DNA of 24,849 nt from Ruminococcus sp. UBA7014 (GCA_002449575.1 DJXC01000109.1:1-24849); one strand, 5' to 3'; counted from the first letter of the stretch, positions 1 to 7,729 are shown. Translations and numbers: made by a program. Notes: generated from the letters alone by a model not told the origin.

Positions 1-2
1 CT

Positions 3-1166
3 TTCTGGTATGAAGGCTGGAACGGACATTATAATTTAGTCAAGCTGAATCTTCAGAATCCGGAAGTCTGTGATTATTTGTTAGATGCTGTCGGCTACTG
101 GATGGACGAATTCAAAATTGACGGCATTCGTTTTGATGCTGCTGACTGCATTGATTTCAATTTCTTCAAGAGAATCCGGACATTCTGCAAAAGCCGGAAT
201 CCGGAATTCTGGCTGATGGGTGAGATTATCCATGGTGACTATAACAGATGGGCAAACCCGGAAATGCTCGATTCTGTAACAAACTATGAATGCTTCAAGG
301 GTATCTGGTCTTCTCATAATTCTAAGAATTATTTTGAAATTGACTATTCCATCAACAGACAGTCCGGTGCAAACGGCGGTATCTACAGAAATATCAAGCT
401 GTATAATTTTGTAGATAATCATGATGTAGACCGTCTGGCAAGCAAGCTCGAAACACCTGCATATCTGAATACCTGCTATACGCTGTTATATGCAATGCCC
501 GGCATTCCGTCCATCTATTACGGAAGTGAATATGGCATTAAAGGCGCAAAGCGTGACGGCTGGGATGATTCTCCGATGCGACCCTGTCTTAATCTGGAAG
601 ATATGAAACATGAAAATACAGAACTGTATCAGCATATTGTCAAGCTTGGCAGAATTTACAGAGCTTATCCGGCACTGAGAACCGGAAATTATAACCGTTA
701 CCAGATTACCAACAGGCAGTTATTATTCGCAAAAGAACTGGACAATCAGGTCGTTTATGTTGCACTGAATCTGGATGATAATCCTTATGATATGCAGTTC
801 GGCACACATTATGGCGCACTGGTGGACGTACTCAACGGAAAAACCGTCAATGTCGAAAACGGTCAGGCAAGAATCCATATTGAACCGCATTCTTCCATGA
901 TTATCGTGAATGATGATATTGTCAACCATCAGCCTGAGCCGAAGCCTGTTCCGGTGGAAACACCTGTAGAAGTTCAGCCTGGTCAGAAATATAAGCATTT
1001 CAAGGGCGGTATCTATACAGTCACGGCAATTGCAACTCACAGTGAAACCCTCGAAGAAATGGTTATCTACAAGAGCGAGGAAGACGGAAGTATCTGGGCA
1101 AGACCGAAATCCATGTTCATGGATACAGTAGGCGATACCAGACGTTTCACACTGCTGAATGAATAA
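3..1166 (+). CDS. GH13 alpha-amylase-family glycosidase with C-terminal DUF1653 domain (5' truncated by window edge)
   Basis: The frame is open to the left edge, so the true start and the first part of the (beta/alpha)8 barrel lie outside the window. Conserved GH13 regions are visible: DGIRFDAAD, with the nucleophile Asp codon at 135-137; the acid/base Glu in MGEI at 222-224; and VDNHD, with the third catalytic Asp at 423-425. All three catalytic residues are present, so hydrolysis or transglycosylation of alpha-glucans is expected (family knowledge). No signal peptide can be judged. A short C-terminal beta domain is followed by a Pro/Val/Glu-rich linker (about 930-985), then a segment at about 988-1145 (YKHFKGGIYTV, later WARPKSMF) that resembles DUF1653. 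That appendage is unusual on an amylase. Subfamily (neopullulanase or maltogenic type) cannot be settled without the N-terminus. A strong hairpin follows. Confidence 0.93.
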   Translation, partial: FWYEGWNGHYNLVKLNLQNPEVCDYLLDAVGYWMDEFKIDGIRFDAADCIDFNFFKRIRTFCKSRNPEFWLMGEIIHGDYNRWANPEMLDSVTNYECFKGIWSSHNSKNYFEIDYSINRQSGANGGIYRNIKLYNFVDNHDVDRLASKLETPAYLNTCYTLLYAMPGIPSIYYGSEYGIKGAKRDGWDDSPMRPCLNLEDMKHENTELYQHIVKLGRIYRAYPALRTGNYNRYQITNRQLLFAKELDNQVVYVALNLDDNPYDMQFGTHYGALVDVLNGKTVNVENGQARIHIEPHSSMIIVNDDIVNHQPEPKPVPVETPVEVQPGQKYKHFKGGIYTVTAIATHSETLEEMVIYKSEEDGSIWARPKSMFMDTVGDTRRFTLLNE

Positions 1167-1197
1167 GAAGTTTTTCTCATATATACCTTTCATGAAG

Positions 1198-1228
1198 AAA
1201 TCCCCTGTGCAGTCTGCACAGGGGATTT
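1198..1228. terminator. Intrinsic terminator, probably bidirectional
   Basis: An 11-bp perfect stem (1201-1211 with 1215-1225) has a three-base loop, and flanking AAA/TTT extends the pairing to 1198-1228. It lies between the convergent GH13 gene and the minus-strand sigma/anti-sigma/small-ORF group, so it can end both. The U tract is short. Confidence 0.8.
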
Positions 1229-1238
1229 CAGCATTCTG

Positions 1239-1307
1239 TCAGTTTTCCGTATTCTGATGTTCCGTGTTTTCAGGTGCGGAAGACTGTTTCTTTTTCTTCT
1301 TGCTCAT
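1239..1307 (-). CDS. Small lysine-rich peptide, 22 codons
   Basis: A short open frame reads ATG (1305-1307) to TGA (1239-1241). It begins MSKKKKKQSS and continues with a Glu/Asn/Thr-rich tail. AGGAG at 1316-1320 lies 8 bases before the ATG, ideal spacing for this genome. A perfect 9-bp hairpin (1322-1348) sits immediately upstream of the SD, and the terminator follows the stop. It is the last gene of the sigma/anti-sigma group on the same strand. The polybasic start and acidic/polar tail have no recognisable fold. I infer that it is translated from the RBS; function is unknown. It could be a chance frame. Confidence 0.45.
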   Translation of the reverse strand: MSKKKKKQSSAPENTEHQNTEN

Positions 1308-1321
1308 GATAATTTCTCCTG

Positions 1322-1348
1322 TTCTGACAGATAAGATTTCTGTCAGAA
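1322..1348 (-). repeat. 9-bp perfect inverted repeat beside the small-ORF RBS
   Basis: TTCTGACAG (1322-1330) and CTGTCAGAA (1340-1348) are separated by 9 bases. On the minus strand the hairpin falls between the anti-sigma stop codon and the SD of the 22-codon ORF. No U tract follows, so it is not an intrinsic terminator; it may stabilise or process the mRNA, or act as an operator. Confidence 0.55.
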
Positions 1349-1372
1349 TCAGTATTGCCGGATTTTCAGAAA

Positions 1373-1708
1373 TTATGCATCTGGTGGCGGAGCAGTTGTT
1401 TCTTCTGTTGTTTCAGTTACGGTAATTTCTGCCGGAACAGTAGAAGATGGATGAAATGCTTCTTCACTTCTGTTTGCCATCATACTCCATACAGAACTGC
1501 CGATGCCAATGCCAAGCACCAGAGCCGCCGCAATAAATCCGAAATAACTTCCGGAACGTGATTTCGACAGTTCTTCTGTCTGGAAAATTTCAGTAAATTC
1601 TTCTTCCTGGAAATCTTTCTGATACAGTTCCTGTTTCAGATGTTCACTGACATCAGCCGGAACACGGATTTGCTGATAAGCCTGTTTGATTTCTTTTCGC
1701 AGATTCAT
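1373..1708 (-). CDS. Single-pass membrane protein, probable anti-sigma factor
   Basis: A 111-residue protein: an N-terminal charged cytoplasmic part (about 1-52), one transmembrane helix (about 56-77, rich in Gly/Ala/Leu), and a short outer tail that is Thr/Glu-rich and ends in a Pro run. Its start overlaps the stop of the upstream ECF sigma gene by 4 bases, the usual arrangement for a sigma/anti-sigma pair. No zinc-binding HxxxCxxC motif is visible, so this is not a classic ZAS-type anti-sigma factor. The role is inferred from gene order and topology: it would hold the sigma factor at the membrane until a signal arrives. The outer domain is very short compared with sensor-type anti-sigmas such as RsgI. 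Confidence 0.72.
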   Translation of the reverse strand: MNLRKEIKQAYQQIRVPADVSEHLKQELYQKDFQEEEFTEIFQTEELSKSRSGSYFGFIAAALVLGIGIGSSVWSMMANRSEEAFHPSSTVPAEITVTETTEETTAPPPDA

Positions 1709-2253
1709 GAAAATTCGCCTCCTAATTTTTTGCGGAGTTTCCGTCTGGCACGGACTAACTGCTGTGCAACAGCAGACTCTGACTGTAAAGTAATGCCTGC
1801 AATCTCACGGATAGAATAATCTTCATAATAATATAAATAAATCACAATGCGGTATTTTTCTGGCAAACGCATGACAGCCTGTAATACTCTGGAATCATGC
1901 GGATTTTCCTGTGAAGTATTTTGCAGCAACAATTCCGGGTCAGTATCTGTCCGGCGGCATTTCCAGAAACTGCGCAGCAGATTCCGGCATTCATTGACCG
2001 TTACACGGAGAAACCATGCCTTTTCGTGTGAATCACTTTCAAAAGCTGGCTGAAGCCGGAAATATTTGAAGAAAACTTCCTGAAGAATGTCTTCAGCATC
2101 TGCATGATTTCTGGTCATGGTGACAGCCACACGATAAATCATATTCTGATACTTGTCCACAACGGTAAACGAAACACCTGTCATTTGAATTTGCGTTTTC
2201 CGGATTTCGTGTTTTTCCGGAGACGGATTTTCTGTTTCCTGCAAAAGCAGCAT
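1705..2253 (-). CDS. ECF (sigma-70 family) RNA polymerase sigma factor
   Basis: About 182 residues. Region 2 is seen in the stretch with NMIYRVAVTMTRNHADAEDI and LQEVFFKYF. Region 4 is seen in LPEKYRIVIYLYYYEDYSI, followed by the helix-turn-helix and a basic end (RARRKLRKKL). Only sigma-2 and sigma-4 are present, as in ECF factors. I chose the ATG at 2251-2253 because AGAAGGGA lies 8-9 bases upstream; a longer frame from a TTG at 2290-2292 has no convincing SD. The gene is translationally coupled (4-base overlap) to the membrane protein downstream. ECF factors normally direct core polymerase to a small stress or envelope regulon, often including their own promoter; no target can be named from this sequence. 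Confidence 0.9.
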   Translation of the reverse strand: MLLLQETENPSPEKHEIRKTQIQMTGVSFTVVDKYQNMIYRVAVTMTRNHADAEDILQEVFFKYFRLQPAFESDSHEKAWFLRVTVNECRNLLRSFWKCRRTDTDPELLLQNTSQENPHDSRVLQAVMRLPEKYRIVIYLYYYEDYSIREIAGITLQSESAVAQQLVRARRKLRKKLGGEFS

Positions 2254-2404
2254 GATTGCATCCCTTCTTTCTGTTTTGCTTTTTACTTTCAATACACATC
2301 AGAAAGCTGAAATATGACAACATTCTTGAAAAAAATAAAATTCAGCATTTTGCACAAAAGAAACGTTCATTTTTATCTGTTATATAAAAATATGCATAAT
2401 CAGA

Positions 2405-2433
2405 TTGACTTTCTCTGCATTTCATGCTATAAT
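2405..2433 (+). promoter_or_regulatory. Sigma-A promoter of the c-di-GMP gene pair
   Basis: TTGACT (2405-2410) and TATAAT (2428-2433) are separated by 17 bp, five of six and six of six matches to consensus. The start site would fall near 2440, giving a leader of about 50 bases before the ATG at 2491. The AT-rich palindrome-like TATGCATAAT (2391-2400) lies directly upstream. Confidence 0.85.
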
Positions 2434-2490
2434 AATAAAAATAATTCTGATTTTTTCAGAAATACTGCATTCCAAGGGTGGTGACATATC

Positions 2491-4251
2491 ATGAAACAAT
2501 TCCAGTTTATTTATGAAAACCAGAACCAATTTCACGAAGAATTGATTAAAATCAGACAATGGCAGAAAACACATATTACATTTTGTACAATATTTCAGAT
2601 TTTTTCAGAATTGCTAAATCAGGACATTCTTTCTGCTATCTGTCAGATAATAGAAAAAGAATTGCCAGAGGCACTGTATGCCGGATGTTCTACAAACGGA
2701 AATATTATGGACGGCTGTGTGGAAACAAAAATCGTGGTTGTCTGCACTATGACAGAATATCCCTCTACACAGATTGAACTTGTACAGTTTCCATTGAATG
2801 CCAGAAATGCAGTTGCAGTTGTGCAGAAAATAATTGCTATGGTGGAAAAAAGACCATGGGTCAAGGCAATTGAAATGCTGGTGACTATCCGTGGCATGTC
2901 TATGACTGATTTCTGTGAAGAACTTGGCAAACTGCCGGAGCAAATAAAAGTGTTCGGCGGCGGTGCATTTAGTTCAGATATGGACAACGAAGCCTGTGTA
3001 TTTTCAAAAAATGGAAATTATTCTACAGAAGCTGCTGTGTTTCTGATGATGGGTGGAGAAGATTTGCATCTTACCACGATGCACCTCACCGGCTGGAAAC
3101 CTCTCGGCAAAAAATTTCTTGTCACACGAGCCGAAGGCAGCATTCTCTATGAACTTGATGGGAAACCCGCTTATGATGCCTATTATAAATATTTAAATAT
3201 TCGCAATGATGAACATTTTTTTAGTAATACACTGGAATTTCCGTTTTTCTATGAACATAACGGTCTGAATATTCTCCGTGCTCCCATTGCCAGCAATGCA
3301 GACGGCTCATTGACAATGACTTCAGATATCGAAGAAAATGTTGTTGCACGGATAGCTTATGGTGACCCGTGGACAATTCTGGAGCATATCCGCAGGAGCG
3401 GTCATAAAATTCAGGAATTTCAGCCGGATTTGATTCGGGTCTATTCCTGTGCCGCAAGAAGAACCTTCTGGGGAATGGACGAAGTCAGCAAGGAAACACA
3501 GCCGTTTCAGTCAATTGCACCAACTTCCGGCTTTTATACTTCCGGCGAATTCCTTCGGACAAATGGTTATGTCAATCAGCATAATGTTACACTGGTGATT
3601 GCTGCTGTCCGTGAAGGCGAACCGGCTTTTTCAGAATCTCTGGAATTTAAAATGCATGAGGAACAGTTTTCTGGAAAAGTCTCTATGATTAACCGTCTTG
3701 CAACGTTTATCGAAGCCGCAACGGAAGAACTGGAAGAAGCAAACAAGAAACTGGAATTTATGGCGGTTTCTGATGGACTGACCCAGCTTTATAACCGCCG
3801 TGAAATTGAACGCCGCATTAAGCTGAAACTCCGTGAATCTACCCGTCATCCTGAAAAGCCGCTGTGCCTGATTATGCTGGATATTGATGACTTCAAGCAG
3901 GTCAATGACATTTACGGACATAAAGAAGGAGATAACGTCATTATCGGCTTGTCTTCACTGTTGCGGAAAGGGATTCCGGAACATAATCCAGATGTTGCTG
4001 TCGGCAGATGGGGAGGAGAAGAATTTATGCTCCTAGTACCGTATCCTTTGGAGTATGCCAAAAAAGCAGCAGAACATATCCGTCAGGATTTTGAAAGCAT
4101 CTTATTCAAAAGTGGTGTCGGACACAGAACGATTAGTGTCGGTGTAACAAGATTGATTCCAGGTGAAGACAGTGATGCTTTTTGCATCAGAGTTGATAAA
4201 GCACTGTATCAGGCAAAAGAAACAGGGAAAAACAGAGTTGTCGTGCTGTAA
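2491..4251 (+). CDS. FIST sensor domain - GGDEF diguanylate cyclase
   Basis: 586 residues. The N-terminal two-thirds (about 1-390) resemble FIST-N plus FIST-C ligand-binding domains (AGCSTNGNI, VFGGGAFS and, near 335, RVYSCAARRTFWG). A short coiled segment (about 400-425) leads to a GGDEF domain that begins at Asp428 (DGLTQLYNRR), contains DIDDFKQVNDIYGH, and has GGEEF at 508-512. The active-site signature is intact, so conversion of two GTP to cyclic di-GMP is expected. The residues nine to six before GGEEF are NPDV, so no RxxD inhibitory site is seen at the usual place. There is no transmembrane segment, so the sensor is cytoplasmic; FIST domains are thought to bind small molecules such as amino acids (family knowledge). 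The RBS is AAGGGTGGTG. The next gene, 26 bases on, encodes the opposing enzyme. Confidence 0.92.
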   Translation: MKQFQFIYENQNQFHEELIKIRQWQKTHITFCTIFQIFSELLNQDILSAICQIIEKELPEALYAGCSTNGNIMDGCVETKIVVVCTMTEYPSTQIELVQFPLNARNAVAVVQKIIAMVEKRPWVKAIEMLVTIRGMSMTDFCEELGKLPEQIKVFGGGAFSSDMDNEACVFSKNGNYSTEAAVFLMMGGEDLHLTTMHLTGWKPLGKKFLVTRAEGSILYELDGKPAYDAYYKYLNIRNDEHFFSNTLEFPFFYEHNGLNILRAPIASNADGSLTMTSDIEENVVARIAYGDPWTILEHIRRSGHKIQEFQPDLIRVYSCAARRTFWGMDEVSKETQPFQSIAPTSGFYTSGEFLRTNGYVNQHNVTLVIAAVREGEPAFSESLEFKMHEEQFSGKVSMINRLATFIEAATEELEEANKKLEFMAVSDGLTQLYNRREIERRIKLKLRESTRHPEKPLCLIMLDIDDFKQVNDIYGHKEGDNVIIGLSSLLRKGIPEHNPDVAVGRWGGEEFMLLVPYPLEYAKKAAEHIRQDFESILFKSGVGHRTISVGVTRLIPGEDSDAFCIRVDKALYQAKETGKNRVVVL

Positions 4252-4277
4252 ATTTTGCATGTTGGGAGGGATTTAAA

Positions 4278-5957
4278 ATGAAAGAAGAAAGACTGAATAA
4301 ATTAAACGAACTGTTTGAAGCTCTCAGTGTGATTGCAGATGGCAGCTATGTGTATTTGTGCGATATGAAAGAAGATTATTCTCGCTGGTCACAAAATGCG
4401 GTGGATTTTTTTAATCTGCCGGGTATCTATATGAAAAATGCAGGTACTGTCTGGGAAGAACATATTCATCCGGAGGACAGGGAGATTTATCATCAAAGCA
4501 TTAAAAAGATTTTTGCCGGAATTGACGGCATACATGATATGCAATACCGTGCTATGGCAAGAGATGGCACTTATGCAGTATGTACATGCCGTGGCGTTGT
4601 CATCCGTGATAATAACGGCAAGCCGGAATATTTCGGTGGTGCTATCAAAAATCACGGACTGATGAGCTATATTGATACTGTCACTGGATTAAGAAGCCTT
4701 TATGGATTTTTTGACGATTTAGAAATGATTTTCTATAAGCATGAATCACATTCTGTCCTGCTGACAGGTGTCAGCGGATTTTCAGATATCAACGATATTT
4801 ATGGTTATACATTCGGCAATAATGTATTGCAGAAATTAGGCGTTTTGCTGAAAGAAAAATTTTCCGGTAAAGTCTCACTCTACCGCATGGACGGCACAAA
4901 ATTTGCAATTATCAGCCATGAACTTATGCCGGAACAGCTTGCAGAAATCTATAAAAATCTGAAAAAAGAGGTTTCTCATGATTTCTATGTCAACGGCGAA
5001 CACGTCAGCGTGTCACTGAATGCCGGAGTTGTCCGGATTGATACATTTAACATTAGTAAGGAAACAGTGTATTCCTGTTTGAAATACGCCTATTATGAAT
5101 CCAAAAGACGGCGGTTTGGTGAGCTTGTCATTTTTGCAGACGAACTCAGTGATGAAAACCGTCTGTTTATCGAAAAACTGAATATTATCCGGAATAGTGT
5201 TTCTGAGAACTGCAAAGGCTTTTATCTCTGTTATCAGCCGATTATGGATGCGGATACCGAAAAGCTCAAGGGCATGGAAGCTCTTATCCGGTGGAAAAAT
5301 GACCTGTACGGAACAATTCCTCCAATTCAGTTCATTCCGGTACTGGAACAAGACCCGTTGTTTCCGGAACTGGGCAAATGGATTCTTCAGCAGGCAATGG
5401 AAGACGGCAAGTTAATGCTTGAAAAATATCCTGATTTTATCATGAATGTTAATTTATCTTATGCACAGCTGGAACAAAATGACTTTGTAGAAACTGTGCT
5501 GCAACTGCTTGACCAGACAGGCTTTCCACCAGAAAATCTTTGTCTGGAGATTACAGAACGCTGCCGTCTGCTGGACTTGTCACTTCTGAAAAAAATGTTC
5601 AAGACATTCCGGGAACACGGTATTCGTATGGCACTGGATGATTTTGGCACGGGCTTTTCTTCTCTGGGAATTCTGCGTGAACTGCCGGTGGATACTGTTA
5701 AAATTGACCGGGAATATGTCAAGAACGTGGAAAAGAGTGCTTCTGACCAGAATACAGTCCAGTTTATTTCCAATCTTGCAGATGCCTTTTCTGCCGAAGT
5801 CTGTGTGGAAGGTGTGGAAACTGCACAGATGCGTGATTTTCTCAGAAAATATAATATCAACAGTTTGCAGGGGTATTTTTACTCGAAACCAATTCCAATG
5901 GAACAGTTTATTGAAAAATATATACGGGAAAATTTAGCTGAACCACATACTGTATAA
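4278..5957 (+). CDS. PAS - degenerate GGDEF - EAL cyclic-di-GMP phosphodiesterase
   Basis: 559 residues. A PAS-like fold (about 15-125) is followed by a GGDEF-fold domain whose signature is DGTKF at 205-209 instead of GGDEF, so it is predicted not to make c-di-GMP but may still bind GTP. The EAL domain is intact: EALIRW (334-339), NVNLS, CLEITE, DDFGTGFSSL (454-463), VKIDRE, VEGVET and QGYFYSKP. All metal-binding and catalytic positions I can recognise are kept, so hydrolysis of c-di-GMP to pGpG is expected. No membrane helices. It is co-oriented and 26 bases downstream of a FIST-GGDEF cyclase, so the pair probably sets c-di-GMP in response to two different cytoplasmic cues. The RBS is TGGGAGGG. 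A strong terminator follows the stop. Confidence 0.93.
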   Translation: MKEERLNKLNELFEALSVIADGSYVYLCDMKEDYSRWSQNAVDFFNLPGIYMKNAGTVWEEHIHPEDREIYHQSIKKIFAGIDGIHDMQYRAMARDGTYAVCTCRGVVIRDNNGKPEYFGGAIKNHGLMSYIDTVTGLRSLYGFFDDLEMIFYKHESHSVLLTGVSGFSDINDIYGYTFGNNVLQKLGVLLKEKFSGKVSLYRMDGTKFAIISHELMPEQLAEIYKNLKKEVSHDFYVNGEHVSVSLNAGVVRIDTFNISKETVYSCLKYAYYESKRRRFGELVIFADELSDENRLFIEKLNIIRNSVSENCKGFYLCYQPIMDADTEKLKGMEALIRWKNDLYGTIPPIQFIPVLEQDPLFPELGKWILQQAMEDGKLMLEKYPDFIMNVNLSYAQLEQNDFVETVLQLLDQTGFPPENLCLEITERCRLLDLSLLKKMFKTFREHGIRMALDDFGTGFSSLGILRELPVDTVKIDREYVKNVEKSASDQNTVQFISNLADAFSAEVCVEGVETAQMRDFLRKYNINSLQGYFYSKPIPMEQFIEKYIRENLAEPHTV

Positions 5958-5964
5958 TTTATAA

Positions 5965-5997
5965 AAAATATCCCCTGCGGAAAGCAGGGGATATTTT
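5965..5997. terminator. Intrinsic terminator, bidirectional
   Basis: A 14-bp perfect stem (5965-5978 with 5984-5997) has a GGAAA loop. Its A/T flanks supply a U tract for either strand. It separates the convergent EAL gene and the PNPOx-fold gene. Confidence 0.88.
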
Positions 5998-6005
5998 GCT
6001 GTGAA

Positions 6006-6395
6006 TTACAGAAGATTTTCGCCTTCTCCCATCATGGGAATATCGACAGCAGTTGCATTTTCCAGATGGAACACGCCCATGATACTGTTATCAGTATAGA
6101 TTTCACGAAGCTGAGGCATTGTCTCAAATGCTTTTTCGGCATATTTGGGGTCATCATCAAAAACAGCTTTTCCCGTATAGCGAAGCCAGTGACCGTCCGG
6201 CTTGCAGGCAACAATCTCGACAAGAGGATTTGTCTGCATCTGCTTGTACACGTTCTTGAACTTGCCGACCCCAAAGCAGATTTTTCCGTCAAGCTCGAAG
6301 TGCAGACCTAACGGGCGGAGTTTCGGCTGATTTCCGTCAGCAGTTGCCAGAAAGAATGTTCCGGCTTCTGTTAAAAAATCATTGATTTTGCTCAT
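6006..6395 (-). CDS. Pyridoxamine 5'-phosphate oxidase-family (PNPOx-fold) flavoprotein
   Basis: 129 residues from the ATG at 6393-6395, which has AAGGAG 8 bases upstream. A longer frame would run into the rubrerythrin gene and is rejected. The sequence has the FMN split-barrel pattern: FLATADGNQPKLRPLG near the N-terminus, then FGVGKFKNVYKQMQTNP, GHWLRYTGKAVFDD, and a VFHLENATA strand. This group of small PNPOx-like proteins binds FMN or F420-like cofactors and is commonly an oxidoreductase of unknown substrate; it is too divergent to call PdxH. It follows rubrerythrin by 19 bases on the same strand, suggesting a joint role in oxygen or redox stress (inference). Confidence 0.85.
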   Translation of the reverse strand: MSKINDFLTEAGTFFLATADGNQPKLRPLGLHFELDGKICFGVGKFKNVYKQMQTNPLVEIVACKPDGHWLRYTGKAVFDDDPKYAEKAFETMPQLREIYTDNSIMGVFHLENATAVDIPMMGEGENLL

Positions 6396-6414
6396 GATAA
6401 AATCTCCTTGCTGA

Positions 6415-7071
6415 TTAATAATTTTCGGCATGAACTTCAAAATAGCTCTGCGGATGTGCGCATACCGGACAGATTTCCGGAGCTTCCGTACCGACTACAA
6501 TATGTCCGCAGTTACGGCATTCCCAGACTTTCACAGAACTTTTCTTGAATACTTCCTGTGCCTCGATGTTTTTCAGCAATGCACGATAGCGTTCTTCGTG
6601 ATGTTTTTCGATTTCGCCGACCATGCGGAATTTTTTCGCCAGTTCTGGGAAGCCTTCTTTTTCGGCAGTTTTAGCGAAATCTTCATACATGTCAGTCCAT
6701 TCGTAATTTTCACCGTCAGCAGCGGCAGCAAGGTTTTGTGCAGTTGAGCCGATGCCCTGTAATTCCTTGAACCACATTTTAGCATGTTCTTTTTCGTTGT
6801 CGGCAGTATGCAGGAAGATAGCAGCAATCTGTTCAAAGCCTTCTTTTTTAGCGACAGATGCGAAATAAGTGTACTTATTTCTAGCCTGAGATTCTCCGGC
6901 AAAAGCAGCCTGTAGATTTTTTTCAGTCTGTGTTCCGGAATAGGGATTAGCAGAAGAATCCTCAATCAGTTCGAGATTATCGCCTTTCTGCTTACATTTG
7001 GGACAGACAGCTTCCTGACCGTCTTCTACCTGAAAGATTTCTCCGCATACTTTGCATTTGTAAGTTTTCAT
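6415..7071 (-). CDS. Rubrerythrin with N- and C-terminal rubredoxin-like iron sites
   Basis: 218 residues, longer than the usual ~190. An N-terminal rubredoxin-like knuckle has Cys6, Cys9, Cys23 and Cys26. A ferritin-like diiron four-helix domain (about 45-175) carries the ligand motifs AGESQARNKYTYF, DNEKEHAKMWF, and EIEKHHEERY. A C-terminal rubredoxin-like site has Cys185, Cys188, Cys201 and Cys204, ending in the typical HPQSYF. Rubrerythrins reduce hydrogen peroxide in anaerobes using electrons from rubredoxin/NAD(P)H oxidoreductases. Having Cys4 sites at both ends merges the classical and the reverse rubrerythrin layouts. The RBS is AGGAGGG with a near-ideal promoter upstream; the PNPOx-fold gene follows in the same transcript. 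Confidence 0.94.
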   Translation of the reverse strand: MKTYKCKVCGEIFQVEDGQEAVCPKCKQKGDNLELIEDSSANPYSGTQTEKNLQAAFAGESQARNKYTYFASVAKKEGFEQIAAIFLHTADNEKEHAKMWFKELQGIGSTAQNLAAAADGENYEWTDMYEDFAKTAEKEGFPELAKKFRMVGEIEKHHEERYRALLKNIEAQEVFKKSSVKVWECRNCGHIVVGTEAPEICPVCAHPQSYFEVHAENY

Positions 7072-7105
7072 AAAAATAAACCCTCCTGAAATTTGAATTT
7101 ATTCA

Positions 7106-7134
7106 ATTATAACATAAATCTGACCGTTTGTCAA
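7106..7134 (-). promoter_or_regulatory. Consensus promoter of rubrerythrin
   Basis: Read on the minus strand, TTGACA (7129-7134) and TATAAT (7106-7111) are separated by 17 bp, a full consensus match. The leader to the ATG at 7071 is about 30 bases. Between the elements and the RBS I see no clear PerR-type operator. Confidence 0.87.
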
Positions 7135-7329
7135 GTGAATTGCAGATATTTTTTATACACGCACGTACATTGCTTTCATGAACTCTAATCGAAAAAGAGG
7201 GGAGCAGTGTCACAGGATTTTTCAAAAAAATCAGGAAAAATCATACAGAATAAATTTCAGAAAATATGCTTATACTATGACCGGGCTGTGAAAATTCATG
7301 GCTTCTGACATGCATGAAAGGAGCATATT

Positions 7330-7689
7330 ATGAAACAGAAAAGTTTACTGATTCTTCCGCTGCTGGGTGCAGCAGTGCTGACAACTGCCTGCGGCAGGGA
7401 TTCTGATGACCGTGACCGTGCTGTTGCACCGATTCCGAGAGAAACGGCTGTCATGACAGAAAATGAAAATCATCCCGGAAGAACCGCCGGAGATGCTGTC
7501 GGTGACGTGGTTGACGATGGAGTCGGCATTGTCAGCGATGTTGTGGAAGGTGGCAGGGAAATCGCCGGAGATGTCAACAGTGCAATCGATGACATGGCGA
7601 GAAAAGAATCTGCCGCCAATGACGAAAATGATAATTATTATGCCGGTACGGACGGCAGGACAGATACCCAGTCAACTACAAGAAGATAA
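7330..7689 (+). CDS. Small putative lipoprotein
   Basis: 119 residues. A signal peptide (MKQKSLLILPLLGAAVLTTA) ends before Cys21, giving a lipobox-like LTTAC; Thr at -3 is not ideal, but Leu at -4 and Ala at -1 are fine. The mature part is acidic and polar, rich in Asp, Glu, Asn and Gly, with a Gly/Asp/Val repeat-like stretch (DAVGDVVDDGVGIVSDVVEG), and no recognisable enzyme fold. Predicted to be anchored on the outer face of the membrane. The RBS AAAGGAG lies 6 bases before the ATG. It stands alone between two divergent or convergent neighbours. A TATACT at 7271-7276 could be a -10, but there is no matching TTGACA 17 bp upstream. Function unknown. Confidence 0.75.
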   Translation: MKQKSLLILPLLGAAVLTTACGRDSDDRDRAVAPIPRETAVMTENENHPGRTAGDAVGDVVDDGVGIVSDVVEGGREIAGDVNSAIDDMARKESAANDENDNYYAGTDGRTDTQSTTRR

Positions 7690-7697
7690 TAAGGCAA

Positions 7698-7729
7698 AGT
7701 CTGCACAGCAATCACATACTGTGCAGACT
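7698..7729. terminator. Hairpin between convergent lipoprotein gene and hydG
   Basis: An 11-bp perfect stem, AGTCTGCACAG (7698-7708) with CTGTGCAGACT (7719-7729), has a 10-base loop. U tracts are weak on either side, so it may be an inefficient terminator or an mRNA-stabilising end for both genes. Confidence 0.65.

Noticed and set aside
6396..6440. N-terminal extension of the PNPOx-fold protein
   Set aside because: It overlaps the end of rubrerythrin, while the internal ATG has AAGGAG at 8 bases.
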